DNA of 64,000 bases from assembly GCA_026399435.1 (NCBI GenBank), contig JAPLQX010000031.1, positions 1 through 64,000 of the forward strand, given 5' to 3'. This document shows positions 60,726-64,000 of the stretch, in pieces. Each line of letters opens with the position of its first letter. The first letter of the stretch is position 1. The translations under genes were made by a program, and so were the position numbers. This stretch comes from Rhodocyclales bacterium (GTDB lineage: Bacteria; Pseudomonadota; Gammaproteobacteria; Burkholderiales; Rhodocyclaceae). The notes beneath the pieces were generated by a model that ran no database searches, had not been told where the DNA came from, and saw only the letters and a program-made list of their open reading frames with translations.

Positions 60726-63338
60726 TCAGGCCTGATTGGCCACGGCGTGGTCGACCTCCGGCGCGTCGGCGCCCGAATGCACCACCAGCACCGCGCAGCC
60801 CATGCTGCCGATGATGCGGCCGGCGATACCGCCGCCCCACTGGTGATGGCTGCCGATCACCACCAGGTCGGCGCCAATTTCCCCCGCTGCCTTGGCGATG
60901 ACCTGATCGGGCGAGCCTTCGGCGACGAGGGTGTTGCACTCGATGCCTTCAAGTTTCATCTGCCCCGACTGGTATGCCAGGTCCTCCTCTGCCTTGTCGC
61001 GGGCCTTGCCCGGAGCGACGGTGGCGATCAAGGTGACAGGCGTGCGGGTGGTCCGGGCAATCTGCGTCGCGATTTCCGTGATACGGTCGCTGTCTGGCGA
61101 AGCGTCGCTGGCGACCAGGATGCGGTTCTGCCACATTTTCGATTGCCAGCCGGCGATCAGCACGTGACAGTGCGCCTGGGCAATGATCTGCTCGGCGATG
61201 TCGCCGACCAGGCGCTCCTTGAGATCGCCGCGCGGCGGCCGGCGGCCGATGATCAGAATGTTGGTGTCGGCCGCTGTCGCGGCAGCGATCACTTCCTTTA
61301 CCGGCTGTCTGCCGAGACGCACGATTTCCTCGGTGTCGACGCCGGCTACCAGTGCGGCACGCGTGGCGACGGCTAGACGGGCGCCGGCCATTTCCTCGTC
61401 CTCCGCGCCCGGGATGGAAGTCATCACATCGAGTGTGACGCCGAAGCTTCCGGCCAGCGCGATGGCGATTTCCTGCGGCGCATGGCTGAACTCGCTGCCG
61501 TCCGTGGCCAGCATCAGGCGCAGGCGGCGGAAGCCGTCGGGCAGCAGCTTGCCGTGGCAGGGCCGGAAGATACGAGCTTTGCAGGTGCGGCAGATATCCG
61601 GGTCGAGCGTCCAGTACAGCGCACTGGTTACGTCCGTCATCACCGGGAAAAAGGCGCCTTCGCCGATGTCGTGCGTATAGCCGCCCTGGCGCAGGAATTC
61701 GTAGTTGGGCCGGTTGAGGCGATAGAAGTACAGGCCGCCACCCAGGCGCCGTCGCCGGCGCGCCTCCTGGGCCAGGATTTCCCCGCCGGCGATGTCGATG
61801 CGGACGATGCTGGCCGCCGCGATCAGCACCGACTTCTGTTGCGGGTTGTCCTCGTCGATCTGCTGCAGGGCGGACTGCACATAGCTGGAGGAGCCGAAAT
61901 AGACCGAGCCGTTGATGCGTACGATCCTGAGTTGCGGGCATTCCGGCCGGCCCGTGGCGCGTACGAAGTGGTAGGCGCCTTGCTCGGGCGCGGGAACCAC
62001 GGGCACGATTTCCGGCTTCGAAGTGCGGTAGAGATACATCACCAGCGACAGGAACACGCCGAGGAAGATTCCCGCTTCGAGGTTGAACAGCGTACCGATC
62101 AGGGTCGCGGCAAGGATTGCCGACTCAGCCTTGCTGGTGTGCCAGATGTGGCCGATGTGATGGAAATCGATCAGGCCCCAGGCGACCAGGAAGAGAATGC
62201 CGGCCATCGCCGCGTTCGGCAGATAGGCGGCTAGCGGCGCCACAGCGAGCAGGATCAGCACCAGTGCGATTGAGGCAAATACCGATGCGAGCGGTGTCCT
62301 GGCACCGGCCTCGTAATTCACTCCGCTGCGGTTGAAGGAGCCGGAGGATGCGTAGGCCGAAAAGAAGGCGCCGACGATGTTCGACAGGCCCTGGCCGATG
62401 AATTCCTGGTTGCCGTCGACGCGCTGCTCGGAGCGCACTGCGATGGCGCGGGCGATCGAGACCGCCTCGGTGAGGGCCAGCATGGTGATGACCAGAGCCG
62501 GGCCAACGGTGTGGCGCAGGGAATCCAGCGAGAAGTCCGGGGTCGATAGCGGCGGCAGGCCGGCCGGCAGCGCGCCGACCGTCCTGATTCCGGTGACGGC
62601 CTGGCCCAGCCAGAGATTGAGCGCCTCGGCGAACAGGCTGCCGACGATCATGGCTGCGATCATGTAGGGAATCTTCCGGACGTAGCGCTTGGTCAGGATA
62701 CCGGTGGCCAGCGTGGCCGCACTGACAGCGAGCACCCACGGGTTGATGTCGGCGAACTGAACGACCAGCTGCCGCATGATCTCGTAGAAGGGCGTGCCGC
62801 GCGGGATGTCGATGCCAAAGAAGTTCCGCACCTGGCTGGCTGCGATGAGGATCGCCGCACCGGCGGTGAAGCCGATAACCACGGTGTGCGAAATGAAATT
62901 GACCAGGGCGCCCATGCGCGCGAGGCCAAGGGTTAGCTGGAAGACCCCAACGAGGAAGGTCAGTGTCAGCACCATCTGGATGTATTGCGCCGATCCCGGC
63001 TCGGCCGAGTGGGAGAGTGCGGCGAAGACCGCGATGGAGATCGCAGTGGTCGGCCCGGACACGAGGTGCCAGCTTGATCCCCACAGGGCGCCGATCACCG
63101 CCGGCATCATGGCGGCGTACAGGCCAAATTGCGGGGGCAGGCCGGCGATGGTGGCGAAAGCCACGCCTTGCGGAAGAACGATCAGGGCGCCGGTCACGCC
63201 GGCGACGAGATCGTCTCTGGCGGTGCCGCGGGTGACCATCGGCCACCAGAGAAGAAAAGGGAAAAATCGGCGCAACAGATTTGTGGATGGCTTCACGAAG
63301 AATTCAACAAGACGAGACGATAAACGCGAAAGGGACAA
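60726..63338 (-). CDS. SulP-family anion permease fused to STAS and two universal-stress (UspA) domains
   Basis: SulP core GLYAAMMPAVIGALWGSSWHLVSGPTTAIS; STAS-like INGSVYFGSSSYVQSALQQI; Usp domains RLMLATDGSEFSHAPQE... and RILVASDASPDSDRITE...DLVVIGSHHQWGG. Confidence 0.9.
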   Translation of the reverse strand: MSLSRLSSRLVEFFVKPSTNLLRRFFPFLLWWPMVTRGTARDDLVAGVTGALIVLPQGVAFATIAGLPPQFGLYAAMMPAVIGALWGSSWHLVSGPTTAISIAVFAALSHSAEPGSAQYIQMVLTLTFLVGVFQLTLGLARMGALVNFISHTVVIGFTAGAAILIAASQVRNFFGIDIPRGTPFYEIMRQLVVQFADINPWVLAVSAATLATGILTKRYVRKIPYMIAAMIVGSLFAEALNLWLGQAVTGIRTVGALPAGLPPLSTPDFSLDSLRHTVGPALVITMLALTEAVSIARAIAVRSEQRVDGNQEFIGQGLSNIVGAFFSAYASSGSFNRSGVNYEAGARTPLASVFASIALVLILLAVAPLAAYLPNAAMAGILFLVAWGLIDFHHIGHIWHTSKAESAILAATLIGTLFNLEAGIFLGVFLSLVMYLYRTSKPEIVPVVPAPEQGAYHFVRATGRPECPQLRIVRINGSVYFGSSSYVQSALQQIDEDNPQQKSVLIAAASIVRIDIAGGEILAQEARRRRRLGGGLYFYRLNRPNYEFLRQGGYTHDIGEGAFFPVMTDVTSALYWTLDPDICRTCKARIFRPCHGKLLPDGFRRLRLMLATDGSEFSHAPQEIAIALAGSFGVTLDVMTSIPGAEDEEMAGARLAVATRAALVAGVDTEEIVRLGRQPVKEVIAAATAADTNILIIGRRPPRGDLKERLVGDIAEQIIAQAHCHVLIAGWQSKMWQNRILVASDASPDSDRITEIATQIARTTRTPVTLIATVAPGKARDKAEEDLAYQSGQMKLEGIECNTLVAEGSPDQVIAKAAGEIGADLVVIGSHHQWGGGIAGRIIGSMGCAVLVVHSGADAPEVDHAVANQA

Positions 63339-63388
63339 TTGTAACGCGCCGGCGGAGCCCCTCCGCTCGGCGCGTCGCCAAAGGCATA

Positions 63389-64000
63389 TCAGGAACGGAC
63401 GGTGAGTACCGCGCGGTCGGCGAAGCCGATAACGCGCTCGGCGATGCTGCCCATCAGCAGGCGGTCGATGCCGGTGCGGCCGTGAGTACCGACGACGATC
63501 ATGTCTGCGTCGGCCTTGCGCGCTTCTTCGACGATGACCTGGTCCGGACGGCCTTCAGCAACGATGCCGACGACCGTGATGCCGCGATCCAGGAATGCGG
63601 CCTTGATTCGTTCGACGGCGAGCACGCCCTCGTGTCGTCGCTGCTCGTTGTGATGAGGCGAGATGACGGAAAGCGCTATCAGCGGCACCTTGAAGCGCTG
63701 CGCAAGTTGCCCGGCGGCCCAGGCGGCGGCGTCGCCATGGCGCGAGCCGTCGGTGGCGACCAGGATGCCATTGCCCTTGAGCGTAACGCCGCGCGGCACC
63801 ACCAGCACGTTGCAGGGCGCATGGCCGATGACCAGCGACGTGGCATCGCCCACCAGTCCGCGCGCCAGCCCGCGCCGCCCGCGCCGGCCCATGACGATAA
63901 GGTCGGCACGGTATTCCTCCGCCGCCTCGACGATGCCGCGGTAGGGGTCGTCGGCTTCGGTGACCACGATTTCGTGCTCAAGCCCCGCCGCCGCCGCGTC
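63389..64000 (-). CDS. Tandem universal stress protein (5' end beyond window)
   Basis: ADLIVMGRRGRRGLARGLVGDATSLVIGHAPCNVLVV and GILVATDGSRHGDAAAW...ADMIVVGTHGRTGIDRLLMGSIAERVIGFADRAVLTV; frame open to window edge. Confidence 0.88.
   Translation of the reverse strand, partial: DAAAAGLEHEIVVTEADDPYRGIVEAAEEYRADLIVMGRRGRRGLARGLVGDATSLVIGHAPCNVLVVPRGVTLKGNGILVATDGSRHGDAAAWAAGQLAQRFKVPLIALSVISPHHNEQRRHEGVLAVERIKAAFLDRGITVVGIVAEGRPDQVIVEEARKADADMIVVGTHGRTGIDRLLMGSIAERVIGFADRAVLTVRS

Overview
The window is a contiguous, GC-rich bacterial chromosome segment. Gene content and the hemCDXY, pilSR-ampD and argH neighbourhoods look betaproteobacterial, probably Rhodocyclales-like, but this is an inference without any search. 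Most of it is core genome: apaG, msrPQ, grxD, argH, ispB, tRNA-Pro, pilSR, ampD, pckG, maeB, hemCDXY, hemF, purE, folD and aroG. There are three separate 2-oxoacid-oxidising loci (IorAB; a PDH-like E1/E2/ACP/acyl-CoA-synthetase cluster; a four-gene PadEGHI/POR-like complex). Small accessory patches include a Phd/VapC module beside a possible nuclease-like orphan, BrnTA, a 24-bp inverted-repeat-bounded element and several dispersed palindromic repeats. The observations most worth following up are: (1) palindromic repeats inserted in frame inside a GT39-type glycosyltransferase; (2) a tandem pair of NrdR-type boxes spaced exactly 31 bp with no nrdA/nrdB downstream; (3) a textbook FNR/DNR-type class II promoter in front of a DUF2249/FmdE-like pair; (4) an ACP embedded in a PDH-like operon without E3; (5) a SulP-STAS-Usp-Usp fusion. 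No CRISPR array, prophage, rRNA operon or intact transposase was seen. All family calls come from reading motifs by eye, with no database search.
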